A stretch of 64,000 nt of DNA from Bacteroidaceae bacterium (GTDB lineage Bacteria > Bacteroidota > Bacteroidia > Bacteroidales > Bacteroidaceae). Numbering within the stretch: the first letter of the stretch is position 1; every line of letters begins with the position of its first letter. This document shows positions 34,435 to 41,676 of this stretch, piece by piece. A model generated the notes under the pieces. The model searched no databases, was not told where the DNA came from, and saw only the letters and a list, made by a program, of their open reading frames with translations. The position numbers and the translations under genes were made by a program. Location: positions 73,329 through 137,328 of the forward strand of contig CABIVS010000010.1 of assembly GCA_902362375.1 (NCBI GenBank). The letters run 5' to 3'.

Positions 34435-35517
34435 TCAGCCAAAGCTAAATTTAAGTATTGGCTGATCATTATTTACATCTGTCGCTATTATCGTTTTAGT
34501 AGCTTCATCCACCCAAATACCATATATATAATGGTCGAGCACATATTTGCATAACGGTTCTCCTTGCAAGCTAAATACGCAAATATACATTCCTCCGTCA
34601 GGAAGCCTTCCACTTTGTCTTGCTATCTCCTTAAAAGCTGTTCCATGAAATACTGCATAAATGGCACTATCTGTTACTTGTACATCACTAAATCCCATAA
34701 TTCCCGTCGGTATACCATATCCATCTGATATTTTGAATTCAGGTTCACCATGCTCACCGATATGAACAACATGAGTACTATCTTTCAAATCATAAACTTC
34801 AACGACTTCTCCCAATTGGGTAACTGCCGCCAATATTCCATTGTTAGGATTGTAGTCAAGGAAACTCCTCCATGCCTGTGCTAACGCCGGACGAGCATTT
34901 TTCAATGCTTCTTTATTGACTGTTGGGATACTTCCGATCTTATCTATAAGCTTCCCATTACAGTTAACTCGACATAAACGATTTTCACCGGAATAATCAG
35001 GAATAATAAATGTTGTATCATTATATATAGTAAAATCAAGTGGCCGAAGTATATCTTCATCCAATGTTACCGCTTCGTCACGAAGCAGCGAATCACCGGA
35101 TGAAGAAAAGTCTAACCTAGTTAATTCACTTTTATTGGCATCCAATGTCCAGACTCCATGATTGTGCAAACGAAAATTTTCCATTGACAGCATTTCCGTA
35201 GGTGAATCACCACGTCTGCCAAAAGAAGATAAATACTGAAAGCTGGGATATTGGAATAAGTGTCCATAATGATCAAGACCATGTAAATCCATCACAATAG
35301 CCTTATCTCCTTCGATTCGTATCCTAAACGGATAGCGTAATAAAGCCGTATCAAGCTCTATTACTTCTCCTCTTAGTTCTCTCTCTTGCGGAAACTCCGA
35401 ATAGAATAATACATCCTTTGCATATTCTTTATGCTTATGGTTGCAAGAGATAAAAAAGAAAAAAGAAAGAAACAGGAGACTTATATTATTTTTCAAGACT
35501 GTATCCGGTAGCAACAT
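34435..35517 (-). CDS. Six-bladed beta-propeller lipoprotein (second NVEALA partner)
   Basis: This protein of about 360 residues has a hydrophobic signal ending in the lipobox FISC, then propeller repeats (FRLHNHGVWTLDANKSEL, SGRLPDGGMYICVFS). I use the ATG at 35,517, which overlaps the end of NVEALA-2 by 32 nt. A TTG at 35,496 would give a cleaner signal peptide (KNNISLLFLSFFFFISC) and a smaller overlap; the longer frame to 35,610 is unlikely. It is a paralogue of the propeller at 32.9 kb, so the locus holds two NVEALA-propeller units. Confidence 0.72.
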   Translation of the reverse strand: MLLPDTVLKNNISLLFLSFFFFISCNHKHKEYAKDVLFYSEFPQERELRGEVIELDTALLRYPFRIRIEGDKAIVMDLHGLDHYGHLFQYPSFQYLSSFGRRGDSPTEMLSMENFRLHNHGVWTLDANKSELTRLDFSSSGDSLLRDEAVTLDEDILRPLDFTIYNDTTFIIPDYSGENRLCRVNCNGKLIDKIGSIPTVNKEALKNARPALAQAWRSFLDYNPNNGILAAVTQLGEVVEVYDLKDSTHVVHIGEHGEPEFKISDGYGIPTGIMGFSDVQVTDSAIYAVFHGTAFKEIARQSGRLPDGGMYICVFSLQGEPLCKYVLDHYIYGIWVDEATKTIIATDVNNDQPILKFSFG

Positions 35518-35710
35518 ATTCCACTTTAACTTTTGTAGCTGGACAATCCACAGAACCACTACCAAAACAATTAATAGGCACATCGTGCTCGTCAGCAGCC
35601 AAAGCTTCAATATTATCTAATAATAATGTATTTACTCGAGGTTCTTTTAATGAGTAATTTACAGAAAGAACTGCCATTATCAGAATAGAAAAGAATAATA
35701 GTTTTTTCAT
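35486..35710 (-). CDS. NVEALA-family precursor peptide 2
   Basis: This is a 74-residue protein: a hydrophobic segment (residues 3-19), then the signature as TLLLDNIEALA (28-38) and a 36-residue tail with two Cys (INCFGSGSVDCPATK) and no other similarity to NVEALA-1. Only the leader and signature are conserved, the pattern expected of precursors with variable mature peptides. It is the first gene after the regulated promoter at 35.74 kb. Confidence 0.8.
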   Translation of the reverse strand: MKKLLFFSILIMAVLSVNYSLKEPRVNTLLLDNIEALAADEHDVPINCFGSGSVDCPATKVKVEYVATGYSLEK

Positions 35711-35742
35711 ATACTATAGTTTTATCGATTAATTAATGGGAA

Positions 35743-35812
35743 CGAAAGTAGGCAATTGGCTTACAACTGCCAATAAATTAATCTATCCATTTCTATCTAA
35801 CCGAATCTATCC
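35743..35812 (-). promoter_or_regulatory. Promoter and candidate operator of the NVEALA-2 unit
   Basis: On the minus strand TTG (35,771-35,773) and TACTTTCG (35,743-35,750) are 20 bp apart; the -7 differs from consensus in one base. A palindrome TTGGC-8-GCCAA overlaps the -33. Directly upstream, GGATAGATT occurs twice exactly 24 bp apart (35,780-35,788 and 35,804-35,812), with a related word midway. Spaced direct repeats just upstream of a weak promoter are typical of OmpR/ToxR-type activators, and such a regulator is encoded next door. Confidence 0.55.
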
Positions 35813-35882
35813 ACTATATATACCATTTTAGAGATAAGGCTTTTATTCAAAAAAATCCCATTTCATCGAAAATTATAGCTTC

Positions 35883-36923
35883 TTATTTATGTATTCTAAT
35901 TTGTAACTGATATCCAGTATTTTCATATCTTTGAACCTCAATAGATGGAACATTCTCGAAAACTCTTCGCAAACGACTTATTGCATTATGAAGTCTCGGA
36001 TCATTATTTGATTTATCCGACCAAAATATTCTTTTGATTTCTTCATCTTTCAATATGTAATCTGGAGTATCTAAAAAATGTTTTAATAAAATAGCAGTTT
36101 GTGGTGGCATCTGAATCTCCTCTTTACCAAATACAAGCTTTCTCAAGTTTGCATCAAACATAATATCTTGGTCTATATGATAGACATGAACAGAAGTAGG
36201 AGCAACTACATTCTTTTGCCCTCTATTTCCAAAAAGTAGCACTATATTAATAGCAACGACACACAACCAATAAATAAAGCCATAAATAAAACCTCTTACA
36301 CCCATAAGAGTAAAAAATGAAAAATAGAAAAAACCCTTTGCTTCAACTTCGCAACGATAACCTGCTGTAATATCAAACTCTGGTATACAATTTTCGAGTA
36401 GAAAAGTGTCAGGGTAGACACTATCTGTAATGTTTTCATCTTTATCGGATACCAAAAGCTGCAAGGCAAAAGTGCCAAACAAGCTTTGCCGTTTCAAATG
36501 CTGTTGCCACTTTTCATATAAAGCGCCCACTACCAAAGGATGTTTTGATAAATAAGTGGAATGTAAGAAACGTAATCGCGGATCAAATGTTATATTTTTA
36601 CGACTTTTTTCTTTATCCAAGTAATATCCATGTTTTCCATTTCCATCTGTTATATAAACCGTATCAGGGTATTCCTTCAATCGCTGTTTCCGCTCACTAG
36701 TGTAAAAATAACCTTCAAAATAATCTTCTTGTAATTGTTGCAAGAGAACTTCTTTGAAAGCACTTTCCACTCTTTCACTAAACATTTTTTTTCTAGCCTC
36801 ACAATATAATTGTCCTAGAATGAAAAATAATATTATCTCCAGAAGAAGTATTATTAACAAAAGGAACACCTTTTGTTTATTTCTAAATGTAATTGCATCG
36901 CTTAGTCTCGTTGTTAATTTCAT
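35883..36923 (-). CDS. Membrane-bound winged-helix transcription regulator
   Basis: The 346-residue protein has a short cytoplasmic start, a first membrane segment (about 18-38), an extracytoplasmic domain of about 170 residues, a second membrane segment (about 210-232) and a C-terminal winged-helix domain (about 250-342, with LLKHFLDTPDYILKDEEI and HNAISRLRRVFENVP). This resembles ToxR/CadC one-component regulators turned around, with the DNA-binding part at the C terminus. It could sense an envelope signal, perhaps the peptides themselves, and control the NVEALA operon 170 bp downstream. A -7 TACCTTTG lies at 36,954-36,961. Confidence 0.75.
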   Translation of the reverse strand: MKLTTRLSDAITFRNKQKVFLLLIILLLEIILFFILGQLYCEARKKMFSERVESAFKEVLLQQLQEDYFEGYFYTSERKQRLKEYPDTVYITDGNGKHGYYLDKEKSRKNITFDPRLRFLHSTYLSKHPLVVGALYEKWQQHLKRQSLFGTFALQLLVSDKDENITDSVYPDTFLLENCIPEFDITAGYRCEVEAKGFFYFSFFTLMGVRGFIYGFIYWLCVVAINIVLLFGNRGQKNVVAPTSVHVYHIDQDIMFDANLRKLVFGKEEIQMPPQTAILLKHFLDTPDYILKDEEIKRIFWSDKSNNDPRLHNAISRLRRVFENVPSIEVQRYENTGYQLQIRIHK

Positions 36924-36953
36924 GGTGTGACTTATTTATCTGTTTGAATAGCA

Positions 36954-36961
36954 CAAAGGTA
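36954..36961 (-). promoter_or_regulatory. -7 element of the membrane regulator gene
   Basis: TACCTTTG on the minus strand, 30 nt before the start codon. The -33 is not clear. Confidence 0.5.
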
Positions 36962-37658
36962 GCATTATTTACAATAATTGACAGACAATATAAAAACAAT
37001 TTTGAGTTTTTATATTGCATCAAAATAATATTTCCAACAAGGAGAGTCTGTTCTATTTTTAAGATTCTCCACTTTTATTTCAAATCAAAACCGAAGTAAA
37101 AAGAGAAATAAATGTATAAATTAACGCAAGAATATACATTTTCAGACCAATAAATGCATAATTAAGCGATAAAAAACGAATTATTCTCCTTTAAACAAGC
37201 TCCATTCCTTTAAAAGGAACGTATCGTTGGTCAGTGAGGAACGACTCTTTTCTCACCGACCAACGAGATGTTCATCGGGATGACTCAATATAATTGGCAT
37301 ATTTCCTGCTATTTCAAGCTTTGTTCCAACAAAAACATATATAGTAAAATACCATAAAAAGACGAATTTACAAACAAATATCCACGATTAGTCATTTATT
37401 TCAAACAATGGTTACCATGACAACATACAAACAGAAGCATTATGAATCTTTGTAATCCTTCATCATTCGCATATTTACTTGCACATCATATCTTGGCTCC
37501 AAATTCAAACAGAAGAAACGCATAAAGTATCCCATTTTTATGAATGTTCTTATTCTAATATTTCCGTATATAAAAAATCCTATATCACATCTTAGACATG
37601 ATATAGGATATTAACAATTATATGATAGAAGCAATTGATTGCAGCCTCTTTATTTCCT
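36962..37658. other. A/T-rich gene-free stretch with hairpins
   Basis: About 700 bp without a convincing gene on either strand. It contains a palindrome ttcctttaaaaggaa (37,205-37,219) and a 16-bp inverted repeat around tcgttggtcagtgag (37,224-37,266), then the terminator at 37,571-37,609. The base composition is as low in GC as the NVEALA locus. Confidence 0.5.
37571..37609 (-). terminator. Terminator on the minus strand before the gene-poor stretch
   Basis: ATCCTATATCA and its complement flank an 10-nt loop, followed by TTTTTTATA on the minus strand. It would end transcripts coming from the AAA ATPase gene and the transposase remnant. Confidence 0.75.
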
Positions 37659-37775
37659 CTATGGACAAAACAGTAACTTACAAATACCACGAAAGCCTTC
37701 AAGAACTACAAAATAGGCTTTATTGCGTAATAAACGCTTCATAGCCCAATCGAAACGAATATAATTACTCGGCAT
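37659..37775 (-). pseudogene. N-terminal remnant of an Rpn-like PD-(D/E)XK nuclease/transposase
   Basis: A 38-codon frame reads PSNYIRFDWAMKRLLRNKA followed by YFVVLEGF, which is the opening of the Rpn/PD-(D/E)XK transposase-like family common in Bacteroides (usually about 300 residues). After VLEGF the homology stops and a stop codon comes ten codons later. The rest of the gene is gone. It lies 20 nt after the AAA ATPase gene. Confidence 0.55.
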
Positions 37776-37794
37776 AGGTTCGTCTCCTTTCTTG

Positions 37795-39363
37795 TTACCT
37801 TATTTCATGCTCTATCACCCACTTTCCCAAAGTCCGTGTTGTACTATCAAAATTCACTCCGACCTTGACAACCTTGTGATGATCTATCTCGTAAGGAATA
37901 GCATATTGTTTACTATTAATTTGAGCCAATGCTTCTTCGGGAGTTCCATCTACCTTAAATTCAAATACATAAATTGCATCGGACATCTTTATTACCACGT
38001 CAGCCCTGCCAATAGCATTCTTTACTTCTACATCTACATATTGACCCATTAAACGGAATAATAAATAGAAAATAGTCTGATAATGTTTCTCCTGATTGTT
38101 CTCCAAATCATAAGGTATAGATGAAAAGAAAGAACGAGTACGAAGAAGACACTGCTCAATATCACCTTTCATCAGGTCTCTTACAAAAGAGACTACATAA
38201 AAGTTACTTTCTCGTGTCGGTTGATTGAGATAGGAAGGGATCAACGTCTCAATAAAGCCTATTTTAACTTCTTCGTTGGGATAACCTAATGTATATGTAC
38301 GAAAGAGAGGTTCATATCCTTTAATAGTCAAATAGCCACCCTGATAAAGTACGGGAATCGGATCGGCAATAACCTCTGTCGCTTTATCAAAATCTTCGTC
38401 TTTCACTTCCATCTTTTCCAATAGATTAAGACTGAAGTCCATTCGCTGTAACATTTCAATCAAGAAAGTAGGCGTGCCGGTAGAGAACCAAAAGCTCTTA
38501 TAATCTTTTTGCGAAAATGCATTGAAAAGGCTGAACGGATTGTAAATATCTTCACAATTCTTGCTAAAATGATAACCGTCATACTGCCGTTTCAAATGCC
38601 GACAAGCTTCTTCATAGGTTTCATTATTCGCTTGAGCTATCCTCTCAATATCCGGTTGCATCTGACTTAGCAACTCTTGCTCTGTAATACCACAAATAGC
38701 ACTATAATCATCGCTCATGCTGATATTCTGCAAGTTATTCAGCTCACTAAATATACTCATCTGACTGAACTTGCTGATTCCTGTCAAAAACAAGAAACGA
38801 AGATATTGCCCTTGTGCTTTAAGAGGACTGAAGAACTTCCGCATTTCAGTTCGCAATTGTCCTTGTAAAGCAGAGTCACTATTACTATCCAATAAAGGTG
38901 CATCATATTCGTCAATCAATACGACAACCTGCTTTCCTGTCTGTTGATAAATTCGTTGAAGCAAACCGGTTAAACGGGCTGCATAGCTCGTTTCTTCTTC
39001 ATTTTTCCCATAAGTCCTCTCCCATTCGCTTAGATAAAGATTCAATTGCTCTTGCAAATCTTCGATAGTGGTATATTTTGTTCTGCTGAAATCAATATGC
39101 AACACAGGATAGACAGTCCATTCCTGTTCCAACTGTTCTATTGCCAGTCCTTTAAATAAATCTTTTTTTCCGGAGAAATAAGCTTCTAGAGTAGAGACTA
39201 GAAGACTTTTTCCAAAGCGGCGGGGACGGCTAAGAAAATACACAGTATCAGTATGGACTAATTGATAAACCAATGCGGTTTTATCAATATATACACAATT
39301 CATATTACGTAACTGCTCAAAATTCTGTATCCCGATAGGATATCTTCTGAATATCTCTTTCAT
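37795..39363 (-). CDS. AAA-ATPase-like protein with PD-(D/E)XK nuclease domain
   Basis: The 522-residue protein belongs to the abundant Bacteroides family that joins AAA-ATPase_like and PD-(D/E)XK domains. Visible marks are the N-terminal YPIGIQNFEQLRN, the P-loop-like SRPRRFGKSLLVSTL, the Walker B VVLIDEYDAPL, and a C-terminal nuclease core (ADVVIKMSDAIYVFEFKVDG with the Asp and E-x-K pattern). The cellular role is unsettled; such genes vary among strains and have been treated as mobile or defence-related. It is flanked by a transposase-like remnant and a second ATPase gene facing away. Confidence 0.8.
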   Translation of the reverse strand: MKEIFRRYPIGIQNFEQLRNMNCVYIDKTALVYQLVHTDTVYFLSRPRRFGKSLLVSTLEAYFSGKKDLFKGLAIEQLEQEWTVYPVLHIDFSRTKYTTIEDLQEQLNLYLSEWERTYGKNEEETSYAARLTGLLQRIYQQTGKQVVVLIDEYDAPLLDSNSDSALQGQLRTEMRKFFSPLKAQGQYLRFLFLTGISKFSQMSIFSELNNLQNISMSDDYSAICGITEQELLSQMQPDIERIAQANNETYEEACRHLKRQYDGYHFSKNCEDIYNPFSLFNAFSQKDYKSFWFSTGTPTFLIEMLQRMDFSLNLLEKMEVKDEDFDKATEVIADPIPVLYQGGYLTIKGYEPLFRTYTLGYPNEEVKIGFIETLIPSYLNQPTRESNFYVVSFVRDLMKGDIEQCLLRTRSFFSSIPYDLENNQEKHYQTIFYLLFRLMGQYVDVEVKNAIGRADVVIKMSDAIYVFEFKVDGTPEEALAQINSKQYAIPYEIDHHKVVKVGVNFDSTTRTLGKWVIEHEIR

Positions 39364-39473
39364 ATAAACCTAATGCATTAGTTGAAACATGAACAAAGAT
39401 AATGTTTTTACGCGTATCTTACACAGATAGAGACTGAATTTGTTATTTCTAACCGTATCATTGTTGTATTGAA

Positions 39474-39602
39474 AATGAAAGTTGCTATCTATCATTCATT
39501 ATCAACGAGAAGTATTATCACTTTTCACTCATTCACAATGAGCAATTTTAGCATTTTATATTCGTTTATAATGAGAAGTTTTATATCTTTGCAATCAAAA
39601 GC
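39474..39602 (+). repeat. 33-bp tandem repeats leading into the AAA_14 gene promoter
   Basis: Three degenerate copies start at 39,504, 39,537 and 39,570, exactly 33 bp apart, with the shared head AAYGAG followed by MARTWTTA. A decayed fourth starts at 39,474. The last copy runs into the -7 element TATCTTTG (39,584-39,591), 21 nt before the start codon. The three-turn spacing puts each head on the same DNA face, so this could be an operator array. Confidence 0.6.
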
Positions 39603-39611
39603 CCAGTTATC

Positions 39612-40853
39612 ATGAAAGAATTATTAAAGCATATCATATTCGACCAGCGTGAAAAAGACATATCCCAAATGATAGAAAGGGATATTGACATGAGTTGTGT
39701 AAACAATCCCGAAATGCTAGTCATATCTGGTATAAGAAGATGCGGAAAATCTGTTCTTTTACAGCAAATACGTTCGCAACAGTCAGAACAAGACTTTTAC
39801 ATGAATTTTGATGATGAGCGGCTTATCAACTTCAAAGTCGATGATTTTCAAACCTTATATGAAGCTTTCATCGAATTGTTTGGAGAACAAAAAACATTTT
39901 ATTTTGATGAAATACAGAATATTCCCGGTTGGGAAAGATTTGTAAGAAGGTTGCATGACAGTGGATGTAAGGTATTTGTTACAGGCTCTAATGCCAATAT
40001 GCTAAGTAGAGAATTAGGCACACACCTCACCGGACGTTATTGCCAAATTGAACTATACCCTTTCTCATTTCCCGAATTTCTAAAAATGAAGGAAGCATAT
40101 CCGCAACAAAAGGACTTTTATACTACTACCGGAAAAAGTATGCTAAAAAAACACTTCGACGAATACTTGAAAACTGGCGGTTTTCCCCGTTATATAAAAG
40201 ACCGGAACAACAATTACCTATCCACTCTTTATGAGAATATTATTTATAAAGACATTGTCACTCGAAACAAACTAAATGGTGAAAGAGAATTGCTGGAAAT
40301 GGTTTATTACTTAGCCAGCAATGCTACGAAACGTTTCTCGTACAGTTCGTTAGCAAAAACGATAGGTATCAAACATACGGAAACAGTCAAAAACTATCTG
40401 GAATATCTTGAAAATACTTATCTGCTATTTCAGGTAATGAAGTTCGACTGGTCTGTAAAAAAACAGATGAACAACCAAAAGAAAGTGTATTTCATAGATA
40501 ATGCCATTATTGGCAAAGTGGGATTCAATGCGACCGACAACATCGGGCAATTACTTGAGAATTTGGTATTTATAGAAATAAAGCGCCAGGGAAAAGATAT
40601 CTATTATCATAATGACGGAATAGAGTGCGACTTCATTATGCGTGAAAACGGACATATTGTATCTGCCTGCCAAGTCACCCGTTCGATGAAAGATGAAAAA
40701 ACAAGGCAGCGTAAAATAAATGGATTAATTTCCGCACTCAATACCTATAATCTCACCGAAGGAATAATTTTGACTGATGACGAAACCGAGGAAATAACTA
40801 TCGGCAACAAAACAATACATATAATTCCTATATGGAGATGGCTATTAAAATAG
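39612..40853 (+). CDS. ATPase of the AAA_14/DUF4143 family
   Basis: The 413-residue protein has a P-loop GIRRCGKSVLLQQI near residue 40, Walker B FYFDEIQNIPGWERF near 100, and a sensor region VTGSNANMLSRELGTHLTGRY in two parts. The C-terminal DUF4143 domain follows, with a nuclease-like ending (ENLVFIEIKRQGKDIYYH, then IECDFIM). This family is widespread in Bacteroidetes and archaea and has no settled function. It is transcribed away from the other AAA ATPase gene. Its stop codon lies inside an inverted repeat. Confidence 0.82.
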   Translation: MKELLKHIIFDQREKDISQMIERDIDMSCVNNPEMLVISGIRRCGKSVLLQQIRSQQSEQDFYMNFDDERLINFKVDDFQTLYEAFIELFGEQKTFYFDEIQNIPGWERFVRRLHDSGCKVFVTGSNANMLSRELGTHLTGRYCQIELYPFSFPEFLKMKEAYPQQKDFYTTTGKSMLKKHFDEYLKTGGFPRYIKDRNNNYLSTLYENIIYKDIVTRNKLNGERELLEMVYYLASNATKRFSYSSLAKTIGIKHTETVKNYLEYLENTYLLFQVMKFDWSVKKQMNNQKKVYFIDNAIIGKVGFNATDNIGQLLENLVFIEIKRQGKDIYYHNDGIECDFIMRENGHIVSACQVTRSMKDEKTRQRKINGLISALNTYNLTEGIILTDDETEEITIGNKTIHIIPIWRWLLK

Positions 40854-40929
40854 TGACGCTATCCCACCAACATAGTGACGGTATATGCTTAGGATAGCGT
40901 CACTATTCCAGGCATATACCGTCACTATG
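40849..40929. repeat. Two interleaved perfect inverted repeats (pseudoknot-like order)
   Basis: Arm A (40,849-40,864, aatagtgacgctatcc) pairs perfectly with A' (40,892-40,907). Arm B (40,871-40,888, catagtgacggtatatgc) pairs perfectly with B' (40,912-40,929). The order is A-B-A'-B', so both stems form together only as a pseudoknot; otherwise they exclude each other. A and B also share the core atagtgacg. Arm A contains the stop codon of the ATPase gene. Confidence 0.8.
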
Positions 40930-40958
40930 TTTGAACCGGATATTCCGGGCTGTTATTT

Positions 40959-41651
40959 CTAGTTTCCGCGCTGTGTAGGCAGGGTAAATTCTTGCGAATC
41001 ACAAATCACTCCATTCTCGTCCGCCACTGCGACACGGAATGTCACTTCACCGTCTTTCAATTTTTCACCTGCATGAATGGAAGCGGTATAACGGATGCCT
41101 TCACCCGGAAGAATTTCCTCCACCATCACGGAAGGAGAAATGCCGAGATGCTTCACCTTCCCCACCGTTTCTACCACAGGAACTACATTATAAACTGGAT
41201 TTCTCCCTTCATTCATAATCTCAAAGATTATCTTGCTATTTTCTCCCGCATCAATCACATGACTGCGATTATCATCTATAAAACGGATCTTGCGCAACTT
41301 CAGTTGAGAAATAGGCTGTTGCACCTGTGGCTGCTTCTTATATTTTTGCACACGGACTTCCCTCACTTCAGGAATATACGCATCTTCCTCTATTTGCTCT
41401 TGTCTTGGCGCCGTCAACGCGTTTCCAATAGCCGCACCGGCAATGGTTCCCACAATATTCCCAATAGCAGAACCACGGTAACCGCCTCTCCAACCACGAT
41501 TATTATCTCCGATAAGTCCACCTATCGAACCTCCCAGACTACCTCCGATAGAAGCACCTGCCATGATAGCTCCCGGATTTCCCATACGCCCCGACGCACA
41601 TCCACTCAAAATCAAAGCGGAAAGCAAAATTACTGTTAGTTGTTTCTTCAT
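40959..41651 (-). CDS. Glycine-zipper lipoprotein
   Basis: The 230-residue protein has a lipobox LSGC (C18) followed by a glycine-zipper segment (residues 25-80, ASIGGSLGGSIGGLIG, then GSAIGNIVGTIAGAAIG), typical of envelope proteins that associate with membranes. The C-terminal 110 residues look like an Ig-like beta domain (IRFIDDNRSHVIDAGENSKI). It lies 25 nt after the uvrD-type gene and is probably cotranscribed. Its function is unknown. Confidence 0.75.
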   Translation of the reverse strand: MKKQLTVILLSALILSGCASGRMGNPGAIMAGASIGGSLGGSIGGLIGDNNRGWRGGYRGSAIGNIVGTIAGAAIGNALTAPRQEQIEEDAYIPEVREVRVQKYKKQPQVQQPISQLKLRKIRFIDDNRSHVIDAGENSKIIFEIMNEGRNPVYNVVPVVETVGKVKHLGISPSVMVEEILPGEGIRYTASIHAGEKLKDGEVTFRVAVADENGVICDSQEFTLPTQRGN

Positions 41652-41676
41652 GAGTCTCTCTATTTAGTGTTATTAT

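Noticed and set aside
34435..35610. The long form of the propeller gene starting at 35,610
   Set aside because: It would overlap NVEALA-2 by 125 nt and start with a stretch that is simply NVEALA-2 in another frame; the lipoprotein signal lies further in.
37224..37266. Strong inverted repeat considered as an attachment site or a phase-variable promoter end
   Set aside because: Only one copy is visible, no invertase is near and no promoter lies next to it, so I only note it as a hairpin.
37441..37524. A 27-codon frame in the gene-poor stretch
   Set aside because: No promoter or family resemblance; such frames are expected by chance in A/T-rich DNA.
40992..41639. A 215-codon plus-strand frame opposite the glycine-zipper lipoprotein
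   Set aside because: The minus-strand frame has a lipoprotein signal and glycine zipper; the plus frame shows only Thr/His/Ser-rich noise.
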